Positions 18,652-27,639 of a DNA stretch of 27,639 nucleotides are shown piece after piece; position 1 is the first letter of the stretch; each line of letters opens with the position of its first letter. The stretch lies in the NCBI GenBank assembly GCA_015039465.1, contig MU129987.1:490062-517700 (forward strand), given 5' to 3'. The stretch is from Phlegmacium glaucopus (lineage: Eukaryota > Basidiomycota > Agaricomycetes > Agaricales > Cortinariaceae). The translations under genes and the position numbers were made by a program. A model generated the notes under the pieces. The model did not search any database, was not told where the DNA came from, and worked only from the letters and a program-made list of their open reading frames with translations.

Positions 18652-19403
18652 ATGTCGACCTTCCCGCAGATACAGCCTTCCTTGGACTCACATTCTTCCT
18701 CTCATCCTTCCTCTTCCTCCGAGTCTCGACCTTCCTCTGCTATAACTGCGTCTCCAGATTCTCAACTCGTTATTCCTCAATCTTCCCCACCATGCTACCA
18801 AGAGGATTATGAAGACGTTCGTGGATCCAATACGAGCACAGGAAAGGGAGAAGGGAGACAGATTTTACAAGTTGTGTTATAACCCAAGAAAACAGAATTA
18901 TAGTTGATAATGCTCACCTATCAGCCATAGGGAAAGAAGCAAAGGAGTTATGGGACATCCCCAAGATCAATGAGCCTGAGCCGGTCGACCCCCTGGAGAA
19001 CCCTGCCTCGGAAGCTGCCAAAGCTGCGAAGGCCGCCGTCTCTCACCCCGTATTGGTGACATGTTCAAGCCAAAATGATAAACTCGAGGTCACTTCTCCA
19101 AGGTTGATGAACATCCCCAAGATCGATGAGCCTGAGTCGCCCCTCTGGAGAACCCCTGGGGCTGCCAAGGCTGGGGAGGAGCTGCTGCTCCCGTTGCTGA
19201 AGCCGTTACTTGAATTTCTTCCGCATGATCCTTGTACTGTCACAACTTCTCTAATGCTTCTTCTACTACCTATCTCTTGGCCACCCTGCGTATTTCATGG
19301 ACTCATATCGTTTAACAAATCTTTCGTCTTTTCGCTTATGATAGGCTCTTTGTGCGTTTTCATGATTTCTTTGGGACGAGCCACATTTATCAATATCTCA
19401 TAG
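18652..19403 (+). pseudogene. Frameshifted coding remnant, Ser-rich start, unknown family
   Basis: ATG 18652 opens a Ser/Pro-rich segment (MSTFPQIQPSLDSHSSSHPS onward). Coding-like text then moves to a second frame (VDPIRAQEREKGDRFYKLCY, near 18820-18890) and to a third (IVDNAHLSAIGKEAKELWDI, about 18901-18960), which stays open to 19403. Two small indels, or an unrecognised intron plus one indel, would explain this. Within the last frame, DIPKINEPEPVDPLENPASE and the AAKAAKAA run that follows it recur in diverged form as NIPKIDEPESPLWRTPGAAK about 150 bp later, an internal duplication. The family was not recognised. Confidence 0.45.
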
Positions 19404-19997
19404 TTTGATTGAATGTCTGGACTATGAAAGAGGTCATGACAGAAGGTTAGAACGACGAAAACGAGGATAGTTGAATGAACAGAGTTTTATTGCTGAGGCT
19501 TTCAACCCAACGCCCAGTAGTCATAACGATTCAAAGCAATATGAGCGCTCCTTATCAGCTTAGTTCTTACTTGGTTCCTCCAGGCTTCACGCGAAAGCAT
19601 GACACTCCTGTTCTGCTACAGAATATGAAAGCTATCCATACTATGGACACTTGGATCAGAGAATACATCGAATACTAGTCAACCCAATATCAAGGGCGGC
19701 CTCTTTCCGACTTGTCCGAGCAGTGTCCGAGCGTGCGAGAAATTGGTATCATTTTGACTTGCGCCTGTCGTTGGCTGACCACGGAAGACTAGAAATCAAT
19801 ATGCGGATGCTGATGTTTCTTGCGGGACCCGGGTACGCTTGGTTCCTAATTTTAAATTGATCGACCTGTTGTCCATTCGTACATCCATTATCATAGTATT
19901 GGAGGTTGAGGGTCCTCGCACTCCTGTAGCCCTGATGTCCCCTAAAAAGCGAGTACTTGAGTCCTTATTGCGCAAACGGTTCCCCCGTTAATTATGA
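19404..19997. other. Spacer with short open frames
   Basis: A 67-codon frame (19475-19678, internal MSAPYQLSSYLVPPGFTRKH) and an overlapping 69-codon frame (19651-19860) look weakly coding-like but show no domain. They may be pieces of the remnant on either side. Confidence 0.35.
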
Positions 19998-20141
19998 ATG
20001 AACAGTTTCCAACGAGTGAGAGAGCAGGAATCAACCACTATCGCAACTCCAAGCCAGGCGGCACCGCAATCTCTCTCGATGCAACCACCCCCACCTCCTT
20101 CTGCTAATGAAAATGAAAGGGGTGGTTCATCACAGTCCTAG
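19998..20141 (+). CDS. Short Pro/Gln/Ser-rich frame, 47 codons
   Basis: ATG 19998 to TAG 20139-20141 encodes MNSFQRVREQESTTIATPSQ and then a run of five prolines and a NENERGGSSQS end. Its composition resembles the disordered tail of a real protein, so it may be the last exon of a broken gene rather than a gene of its own. No ribosomal context or domain supports an independent product. Confidence 0.3.
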   Translation: MNSFQRVREQESTTIATPSQAAPQSLSMQPPPPPSANENERGGSSQS

Positions 20142-20512
20142 TGTGTTTTTTTCTACCATGACCTAAAGCTAATTTGGGCTCACCGTGTCTCTAAGTTCCC
20201 TCGTTGAATCTCGCAATGTGGTCATCAATGATGGGCAGTTCAATCAAGTTCGTGGCCACCACACCACCCTTGTCATAAATTTGAACCGTGAGCATTGACT
20301 TGTCTTTTGGATATTGCTGATCCTCAGTGAAAATACAGAAACTACGTCAGGAAGCCCACCAGTCAGTCTTTTTTTGACAATTACATTTACGAGCCCACCG
20401 ACTTTCTCGTCGACTTATTTTTTCCTTAGGGCTCTCCATCCGGCTCTCCGCCTTTGAATGAAACCGACCATATCAATCCAGCCCCGTCTTCTTTCCAAAG
20501 TACCCGTATGTT
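20142..20512. other. Upstream region of the main gene
   Basis: About 370 bp without a recognised gene. It should hold the promoter of the gene starting at 20513. No convincing TATA box close to the start was seen. Confidence 0.45.
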
Positions 20513-23218
20513 ATGTCTACCTTATTCCAACAACCTAACCTGAAACTCCGAAAACTACCCTAGAACTCAACCACGAAAGAGTAAGTCGACCAGCAGAAGT
20601 AAACCCAAACAACTTATTAATATGTAATCAGAATCAGTCTTATGTCTCTTCGCAAGGCCAGGAAATTACGCCGCAAAAAAGTAATGATATCTATGCACGA
20701 CACCTTGAATTGAAAGGACGTGGGTTTCCTTTATGGATTCCGGAGCCAAACCGTCGTCTTCACATAAATTACAGAAGAACAGGCATTCGCATTGGAAATG
20801 TTGGAATTATCAACGATTCGGGAGGATTTTCCTTTCTCTTCAACATATGCCTTCCTCACGATGACCCAGTGAATCCACGGGTATTACCAGAACATTTTGC
20901 TCCGATTTCGCCCCCGGTCGAGGCTATTGACATTGAAGAGTTCTTAGTGTTCAAGAAATTGAATGATAGTCATCTCGTCAGTGCTTCATCGCAAGCCAAG
21001 CCTGATATTTCGTGCGTCCCAATTACTTATCATATTTTTGTGAATTGAGAGTATTACTTTCAGGGGCATCATTTTTGAATCATCTGCTTCTGAAGGTGCT
21101 ATCTTGACTATGCCACGAGGGGCTAGGGCCGAAAAGCTGCAAAATTCTGCAAGGTTCAGGAAATATGCAGCTGCAAACGTCGCCGACTGGTATAAGTTTG
21201 TCAATGGTCCTCGGGGGTGCGAAGCTAAGAACGGCGATGTACGCCTTGTTGTTGGTCTTGATAAGACTACGTCCTGGGGTATCGCAACATTTGCCAATCA
21301 AACGAGACAAAACAACTGCCGCCTTAAATTCGGCCCTACGGATCGAGCAAGTTTGACGACCTCTGCCAGCACTTACGCGTGGGAATACTCTGGCATTGCC
21401 GACGTCAGAGCAGGACCTAACTCAAGCGATAATGATGAGTTGAGGAGGGACAATGATCCTCCGGATATCCAATTCGAAAACCAGTGCCTTTTTGTGCGCA
21501 CTTTGAATGTAACTCTTTCGGATGACGTCTGGGTAGACATACACTCCAGTTTGGGTTCTGTTCATGTCGACCCTCGACACAGTGACTATCCTCATCTTAA
21601 AGATGGCTCTGATTCCAACGACCCTCATTCGAAAAATCCTAGTACTAGTAATGATTCCAGCTCTTTACCCTCTCAAGGGGTGCAATCTGGAATTAAGAGA
21701 ACCACAGGTTCCCTTTATGGGTTACAGGATGTTGATATATTCATTTCTGACCCTTTTGAAAGCATTGTTGGTGTGGTCTCTCAGATACATCAGTATATTA
21801 TTTTTAACCTCCTTCTCTGATAGACAGTCCATCCATCCAAAATTCTCAATGATATCCTATTAGCAAAGGTAAGTAGTTACCTCCCATTTAGTCTTAACTG
21901 CTGAGATGATGCCAACTGCTTTAGGTCCCTGATGCAAAGATGGTGATCACTCATGATGATGATTGGTCATATGTTATCACCCAGGCAAGTTGAACAACTG
22001 TTTTCTTATCCCTTTTAATGTCTGGCCTGGTAGTATGACACTCTGCCGGATCTGCATGAAGTCATTCCAAATATTTTGGCCTCTCATGATATTTGTGAAG
22101 AGAATGGTCAGATTGTCTACACCATCCCTTTTATAGAAGATCCTAACTCTTATCATCCTCCAAAGGTGTTATTTTCTTGCAAGCAAAAGAAATCCAAACT
22201 GATTCTTGGGAAGGTTTGTGTTGAATCCTGTTCAAGGTATATTAGCTACTGTTTCTCATATATTTTGATCCAAAGTGTTTCTCGGTTTCCCCCTTACTCC
22301 CTTCTTTCCAGATCTGCGGCCAATGTGTATGGTTATTGACCTATATGACCACTGACTCGTGCTCATACTTTCACTGTTGCAGCTATTGTCGACGAAAACG
22401 AGGATTCAGGAGATGACTCGGACGAAGAACCTACGCCGTTTCTCTAGTATGTCCATTTTTTGTTATGCAGAGATCAAATTGATGCATTTGCCTTTCAGCG
22501 AATATCGCGGAGAAATTAAACAGCCTGGAGTTGGCACCGACAAGAGAAGCCCAAAAAACACTATCAGGGCTGACAAAAACAGTGAATTCGACAAACATCC
22601 TATCAAGGCAAAAGCGGATAATAAAGGAATAAAGAAGAAGGACCAAAATGAGGATTTGAGAGATGACTTGGACGAAGAACCTACGCCGTTTCCCTAGTAT
22701 GTCCATTTTTTATTATGCAAAGATCAACTTGATGTATTTGCCTTTCAGCAAATATCGCGGAGAAAGTATACGGCCTGCAGTTGGCACCGATGAGAGAAGC
22801 CCAAAAAGCACTATCAGGGCTGACAAAGAGAGTGAACTCGACAAACGTCCTATCAAGGCAAAAGCGGATAATAAAGGAATAAAGAAGAAGGGCGAAAACG
22901 AGGATTCAGGAGATGGCTCGGACGAAGAACCTCCGCCGTTTCCCTTGTATGTCCATTTTTTGTTATACAGAGATCAAATTAATGTATTTGCCTTTCAGCA
23001 AATATCGTGGAGCAATGAAACAGCTTGCAGTTAGCACCGCCGGGAGAAGCCTAAAAAGCGCTATGAGGGCTGGCAAGAAAGGTGGTAAATCCAAGCTGGA
23101 AGAACAAGAACCTGACGAATTCGACAAACGTCCTATCAAGGCAAAAGCAGTACATTGGGAAGTTGGAAACTCCGGCGTCAATTCCGGCGATCACGACTGG
23201 CGGCAATTTCTGCCGTAG
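20513..23218 (+). CDS. Agaricomycete-specific protein of unknown function, ~11 exons, 3' end cut by a transposon
   Basis: Exons: 20513-20580, 20632-21011, 21064-about 21772, 21824-21868, 21925-21984, 22034-22236, 22312-22331, 22383-22446, 22499-22696, 22749-22946, 22999-23218. All junction phases agree except one missing base near 20538, where MSTLFQQPN is joined to ETPKTTLELNHER. About 720 codons. The core (exons 2-3) has GRGFPLWIPEPNRR, RTGIRIGNVGII, GFSFLFNICLP and TTSWGIATFANQT, the pattern of a lineage-expanded agaricomycete family of unknown function. Exons 4-5 give TVHPSKILNDILLAK and VPDAKMVITHDDDWSYVITQ. The C-terminal part is a charged tandem repeat. The last ~24 codons and the TAG come from an inserted transposon end, so the original C-terminus is lost. 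No signal peptide or membrane segment is seen. Family call is by recognition. Confidence 0.78.
21985..22033 (+). other. GC-AG intron
   Basis: Starts GCAAGT and ends TGGTAG, 49 bp, between codons for ...SYVITQ and YDTLPD. Splicing here keeps the frame, while reading through does not give a comparable protein. GC-AG is a known minor class of eukaryotic intron. A single GT-to-GC change in a normal intron would produce it. Confidence 0.7.
22385..23148 (+). repeat. Tandem 250-bp intron+exon units in the coding region
   Basis: Introns at 22447-22498, 22697-22748 and 22947-22998 are each exactly 52 bp, start GTATGTCC and end CCTTTCAG, and differ from one another at only about 3-5 positions. The exons between are each exactly 198 bp (66 codons) and in phase 2 at both ends, so the spliced frame stays open. 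Each unit encodes DEEP-P-F, (K/E)YRG, a GTD-RSPK-TIRADK block, DKRPIKAKADNKGIKKK and an acidic ENEDSGD stretch. Unit 3 has ten extra codons (GGKSKLEEQEP region) and is then cut at about 23148. Confidence 0.92.
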
Positions 23219-23265
23219 TCATGTAAAATGTCACAGCCAGTTTACCTCAGATCTGTTTGGAACGC

Positions 23266-24618
23266 TATAAATTGTTGTTGTTGTTGTATATAAACACCAA
23301 CCAGAGAGCAGTGGACCAGACCTTAGGTCAAGAGACTCCCTGTTGTTCGTTTAGGGAAGGTATAACCTTGACTTTTAACACACAGAGGTAAGGGGAAAGA
23401 ATAGAGAAGAGAAGGAGGAGGATGAAGGTCTTGGAAGATGAATGAGGTATAAGACGAGGATGAGGATGAGCAAGAGAGAGTCTTCAGTAAGACTATAGCG
23501 GTTGAGGGATAGGGGATAGATTGACAGTAAGGGGCAAGAAAAGCGAACTTAAGGGAGGAATTCACTGGAATTCCACTGAGATGATGAAAGTGGGGGGTAA
23601 GAATGAATTGAACTGAACTACCTATCCTGGTACAAAAGAGCAGTATTTATACCTAAGGATGAGGCTATGTAAAACAATAAAAAGAAACAAAGTACGCGCT
23701 GTCAAAGGAAGAAAGATAAAGAGAGGACAGCTGCGAGAAGAAAAGAACAATGGAAAAGAAAAGGAACAGTAAAATAATCTGTAAAGTGTCAAAGTGCGAG
23801 AGAAAAGAAAGGAAGGCAGTGTACATAGTCCAATAGCAAAAATATATCGACTCCATAGGCGTGTGGTCATGTCAAAATATGAAAGGTCCTGAGTCGACAC
23901 TTGAAAGGCGCAGCCTTGTTCCCAAGAAAATACTACTTGCCCATGATCCCATGTCGCGCAGCCTTGATAACACTTGACACTCTGCGAGAATAATCCTCTG
24001 CTGCTGATTCATCTGCAATTCCTGCTTAGTTGTGATCCTCCTGGACTTCCTAAATTGTCATAAAGAGGGTGGGAAGGCTTCAGGTACCGCGTGAATGATG
24101 GTTTTGGCAGTGAATGATAAGATAAGAGGTAGATGAGTGAGGATAGGGGACTGAGTGAGATCCAGGAGCGAGGTATGGCAAGATAGATAGCTGAGGAGAA
24201 GACTTGTGGGTCCATAGCCACAACAACGATGACAAAGCCTTTGACATAATGGGAGATGTAGCTGATGCGTCCATAAACGGGCTGTTCTTGAAATGATGGG
24301 CCATAGATGCGATCAAACGCGAGCCGATGACCAATGCAAATAGTAGATTGATCGCTTTGTTGTATCACTAGCCAAGGGACAAACGGATGGTAGATGTTAA
24401 GGAGCATGTCGATAGTGTAAATGATAGACAACATAGTGGAGGACATTGGGGATATGATGAGCGATGAGGATGTTATCATTGAACGAATGGTTTTGTTGAC
24501 CAGGAACGCGATTCAGGGCCGCTTCCAAAATAGGTAAGCAAATTCAAAGTCCGCTTATTTTCATGATGGCGACTTTTAAGCTTTCTTCTCACGCTACCAA
24601 TCAGTATTGGTGCGCGAC
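23266..24618 (-). mobile_element. 1,353-bp LTR-like element, copy 2
   Basis: Intact homologue of 1392-3000, flanked by AACGC at 23261-23265 and 24619-24623. It has no nested LTR, which makes it the empty site for 2017-2268. Ends read TATAAATTG...GGTGCGCGAC on the plus strand. A minus-strand GTATAAATACTGCTC lies near 23640-23656. The minus-strand frame 24009-24479 parallels the one in copy 1 but with many amino-acid differences, so coding function is doubtful. It keeps CG at many sites where copy 1 has TG or CA, so it is less decayed. Confidence 0.85.
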
Positions 24619-24623
24619 AACGC

Positions 24624-25061
24624 GAAGGCACTTTCTACTTAATCCTAAGCCAGGTACATGAAATAAATAAAGAACTCCTTATCATCCCTTAAAGAAATCG
24701 GCTTCCAAGATTGACAAAGTTGGGTTGTTCAATGAGAAAGGTGTAAGAAACAGTAACACACCACAGCCAGCCACATTGATTTTAACTATTAAAATGTTTA
24801 TTCACTATTGAGCAGTGGAAAAGAATGTACCAGAAAAAGGCGGCTGACGCACTGACACTGCAGGTTCCCCCGCGATCAACTTGCGATGGAGATATTTATA
24901 GATAATGCAAGTTAATTTATTTTAAGCATTTGCTTGGGTAAAGTGGCCCCAGGACATAAAATTTATTACAAGTTCAATCATCATATGGCGGGCCATGTGT
25001 TTCTTGAAAAAACGCTCTTGCCAGTGTCAAGGGCTGCAAAGGCGGGCAGGTCACGAGACTA
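24624..25061. other. Internal sequence of the TIR transposon
   Basis: About 440 bp between the nested element and the right inverted repeat. No open frame or domain recognised. A moderately GC-rich patch near 24835-24890. Confidence 0.5.
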
Positions 25062-25131
25062 AGGCGGAAATTGCTGCCGTAGTTGATCGCCGTAGTTTTG
25101 ATGCCGTAGTTTCCAACTCAAAAGCGGATAA

Positions 25132-25382
25132 TGTAAGATAGCTAGATTCTTTGGGTTTAGGATAGGAGTATTTCGGGGCTGTATGATATTGGGGGAATAG
25201 ATGATGTATTTTTGTGTTATTCTACTGTATTTATACTGTTCTAAGGACAATGCGTGCCACAATGATGGAGGCCACTTGAGTGGCTCGAAAGATACTAAAA
25301 CGAGACATATGCGAAAGTCCTTGTGACATAAGTCACGTGATGTGATTCATAATCCGTATTCAGGAGTTATCCATTCCTTACA
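25132..25382 (-). mobile_element. 3' LTR of a minus-strand LTR retrotransposon
   Basis: 251 bp, TGTAAGAT...CCTTACA on the plus strand, closely related to the solo LTR at 2017-2268. The polypurine tract lies on its high-coordinate side, so on the minus strand this is the downstream LTR and the element extends to the right, beyond the window. Minus-strand GTATAAATAC near 25234 would be the TATA box. The left flank is the continuation of host exon unit 3 (AAAAGCGGATAA), so it inserted into the same gene. Confidence 0.9.
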
Positions 25383-27060
25383 CCTCCCCCTCACTTTTGA
25401 ATATCAACCATCCTTGGTTGACTCGTACGGCGAGAATAATACCGATAATGGCTTGGATCCGCATACGAATGTCGACATGGAATTTGTGGGTGAGTTTTAA
25501 TCTTCGTGGTTTTGTTGTTTCTAACTTGTTTTTGTTGATGATTTCAGCGATCAAAATAGCTCCTCGGGACCTTCGATAATATGGGATCGTGCAGGGCAAG
25601 GCGTATTTGTTTCGTGTTAAGATTCCATCAAGTTCAGCAAGTCGATCTGCACTGTTTTGAGATTGTGCGGTCACCACTCGTAAAACTCCTCTGCTCCCCG
25701 AGCTACGATTTCGATATCGCCCGATTTTCAGATGCACTCCCTTCCACCACGATATCTCCAATACAACTCGGACTCGCACTTGTTGAACAACAAACACGCT
25801 CGCATACATTCCAACCACAATCCCTCTATCTTTGAACTCCCGACTTTCGACACCTTTCATCATTTTCTCATCATTCACGATCACCATATCTCTATCTCGG
25901 TCTTCATATCTTTCCATTCTCTGATCGTTGTGTAAGTCTTCATGTATGTTCGCAAACTCAAACTCTTCTTCTGACGACTCTTTTTCCTGCTGTTTTTCTG
26001 ATTCTAGATCTTCTGTTTCGTATGTTGGCATTACAATCTCCATCGAATCATTGGTTGCAGTTACCGTCGTCGTATTGATCATTGGACTGTTACAGGTGCG
26101 TGTATCTTCTTCCATCTGTTTGCGCAAGACTTTGCTGATTCCGAGTGTGTCCTGGTCCATGTATCTAGGTTCTTTATCATAAAGACTCTGTAGGACACGC
26201 TGTTGGTCTGCTGGGCTCCCCATCCTGGATGCATGTGGATTGTGCTGGACTTTCGACTCTGCGATTTCGAATGTGCATGGATTTATTGACCGGTAAGTGT
26301 CGTTTTCTTTGTTTTCTTTGTCTTTACTAACATCTTCTCCCTCTGTTCATCCTGGTTCTTTCCCCCTGTTGCTTGCCTCCTCTACTTCCTCCGTTTTCTC
26401 GCGTCCAACTGCACTATCCAACTCCATGTATTCACATCCCAACTCATCACCGTCAACATCCTGGGCTTCCGCCTGTGAAAACTCGACCGGTTCCTCGCAT
26501 TCCACCATCTGCTTCAACTTTTCCTCCAATTCTTCAACTCCACCTTCCCCAAACTCGACTCTCCTGCCGTCTGGTCTTGTTACCACTATACGAACATCAA
26601 ATTCAGCCATGGAACACATATTTAACATGCGACATTGACTTCCTCGGGTGCACATGGTAAGGTCTTGTGTTGTTTGTGTATCTTCATGCACTAACTCGTT
26701 ATCCCTAGCCATTTTGAACCGTCCATGATGCGTGTCTCCTGCGTGCATATACTTCTCATTATCTTTGGTTCGCATCATAAGGTTTTCGCTGAGCATTTGA
26801 TCGATAATAAGATATTCTTGGGTAAGTTCATTCCATAATTGAGTAATTCTTTGAGCTGACTCGTTGTCCATAGCCATTCGAGTGTTTGAATCATCCGCTT
26901 GTGCCACTTTGTTATTGGGATATGAAGGTTGGGGGGTTTCGGTGGAAGCTGGCGCGACGACAATGGATGGGGCGTGCAGCTTGGTGGGTGAGTCTCGGGC
27001 GACAACGGTGAGTTCATTCGACATTTGGGTATCTTCGTATGCTAATTTGTTCATAGCCAT
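25378..27060 (-). pseudogene. Retroelement-borne ORF of ~560 codons with one internal TGA
   Basis: Two open stretches (27060-26350 and 26346-25378) lie in one frame, separated only by TGA at 26349-26347. The stop could be a decayed CGA. The frame ends with TAA inside the LTR (KSEGEV then stop), so it runs through the polypurine tract. The N-terminal part holds three diverged repeats of MAxxNELxxEDTQxxNELT type at residues 1-20, 62-82 and 117-137. The middle is acidic (EESEEEF-like, about 350-400) and the C-terminal third is basic. No protease, reverse transcriptase, RNase H, integrase or chromodomain motif was seen. The frame stays open upstream of the first Met to about 27133, so the true start may be earlier or spliced. 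Candidates are an extra ORF 3' of pol or a captured host sequence. Confidence 0.55.
25383..25399 (-). other. Polypurine tract
   Basis: On the minus strand CAAAAGTGAGGGGGAGG stands immediately before the LTR, the standard position for plus-strand priming in LTR retrotransposons. It also lies inside the open frame that ends at 25378. Confidence 0.85.
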
Positions 27061-27639
27061 CCAGATGTTTGAAACACTTGCAATCCCCGCGTTGTCGTCA
27101 GAACTCGAAGGTGCATCACCAAAACATCACAATGTTTGTATCTGGATACATACATAAACATAGTAATAAAATACCTGTAAACTTCGAAATTTGTGTAAAT
27201 AGATACATGTGAATGCTTCCAACTAAAAATATACAATCCACGACAATAAATGTGAACTCTACAACTCCAGCAACAATTTACAAGGGGCTGCATGGATTGC
27301 CAAGCATGCAAGAGCATGTAAGAATTACCAAATATGTAAAATTTTAGTCACAAGTATTGGAATGTGGACAATACAAGAGCACATATTGGACTGCCAGAAA
27401 GGTTGACTATGTAAAATTTTAGTCACAAGTATTAGATTGTAGAAAATACAAGGGTATAGATTTATCTGCAGACTATATAAAATCCTCATGCTATGTAAAC
27501 TCCCACATGTCCTTTTCTCAATGTAAACCCTACATTGCCGTATATACCTTCACCACAATAAGTCACCTTATATAGTCATACAAACCCATATCAGGTCTTG
27601 ATCCCTTACAATCCAAAGCACCAATGTCAGACAATACAA
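27061..27639 (-). mobile_element. Further internal part of the minus-strand retrotransposon
   Basis: Presumed body of the element toward its 5' end, which is outside the window. AT-rich with short frames only. A 75-bp direct repeat is found at 27334 and 27409. Nothing identifies gag or pol here, so the element boundary on this side is unproven. Confidence 0.4.
27328..27455. repeat. 75-bp tandem duplication
   Basis: ATGTAAAATTTTAGTCACAA begins at 27334 and again at 27409, followed each time by GTATT(G/A)GA and an AATACAAG block. Confidence 0.85.

Larger units (their letters stand above)
23149..25117. mobile_element. TIR DNA transposon, non-autonomous, inserted in exon 11
   Basis: The ends carry inverted repeats of about 60 bp: 23162-23220 against 25062-25123, sharing GTTGGAAACT, GGCGATCA and GCAATTTC with ACTACGGC-type subterminal repeats. 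CAAAAGC stands at 23142-23148 and again at 25118-25124 (7 bp; an 8-bp version has one mismatch). The sequence after the right copy, GGATAAT, is the continuation of the host exon as seen in units 1 and 2. The left end has 12 extra bases (AGTACATTGGGA) before the shared repeat, so exact limits are uncertain by about that much. No transposase; most of the inside is the nested element at 23266-24618. Confidence 0.78.

Noticed and set aside
21080..21628. Minus-strand frames of 68-103 codons opposite exon 3
   Set aside because: They are shadows of the plus-strand gene, whose splice phases and family motifs are consistent.
22431..23181. Minus-strand frames opposite the 250-bp repeat units, and plus-strand frames reading through the introns
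   Set aside because: The spliced plus-strand frame explains the exact 198-bp exon length and conserved intron ends. The others do not persist across units.

Overview
The window looks like nuclear DNA of an agaricomycete (mushroom-forming basidiomycete). The evidence is short 48-75 bp introns with fungal donor and acceptor sites, a small secreted cysteine-rich protein with one intron, a Crinkler-type NTPase relic, a member of an agaricomycete family of unknown function, and a high density of LTR and DNA transposons. The species cannot be fixed from the sequence alone. I found no CRISPR array, rRNA or convincing tRNA gene.

Layout. (a) 1-9613 is old, strongly CpG-depleted repeat territory. An inverted repeat pair (1-406 and 9165-9613) brackets a minisatellite, a 1,353-bp LTR-like element (1392-3000, split by a 252-bp solo LTR), a decayed Crinkler gene whose ATG lies 6 nt after that element, an unrecognised 203-codon ORF, inverted copies of a gene fragment, and a hAT-like MITE full of telomere-like repeats. 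(b) 9614-15438 is AT-rich and gene-poor, with two solo LTRs that each have their own 5-bp target duplication, several tandem-repeat arrays and a GC-rich hairpin cluster. (c) 15439-16559 is a complete miniature Copia-type element: 145-bp LTRs, half-tRNA primer site, truncated gag, purine tract and 5-bp target duplication. (d) 17356-17748 (minus) encodes a 107-aa secreted eight-cysteine protein. (e) 18652-20141 holds degraded coding fragments. (f) 20513-23218 (plus) is the main gene, about 11 exons and about 720 codons, ending in tandem copies of a 250-bp intron+exon unit. (g) The last unit is cut by a TIR transposon (about 23149-25117), which itself contains a second copy of the 1,353-bp element. 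What follows is a minus-strand LTR retrotransposon (LTR 25132-25382, body running off the right edge) with a 560-codon reading frame broken by one TGA.

The genes do not form a pathway. The window is mainly a record of nested insertions, and duplicated copies inside it serve as natural empty sites that fix the element boundaries. The most interesting signals are the perfectly phased tandem intron-exon amplification in the unknown-family gene, the paired 1,353-bp elements with non-TG/CA ends, and the CpG-to-TpG/CpA bias in decayed elements.
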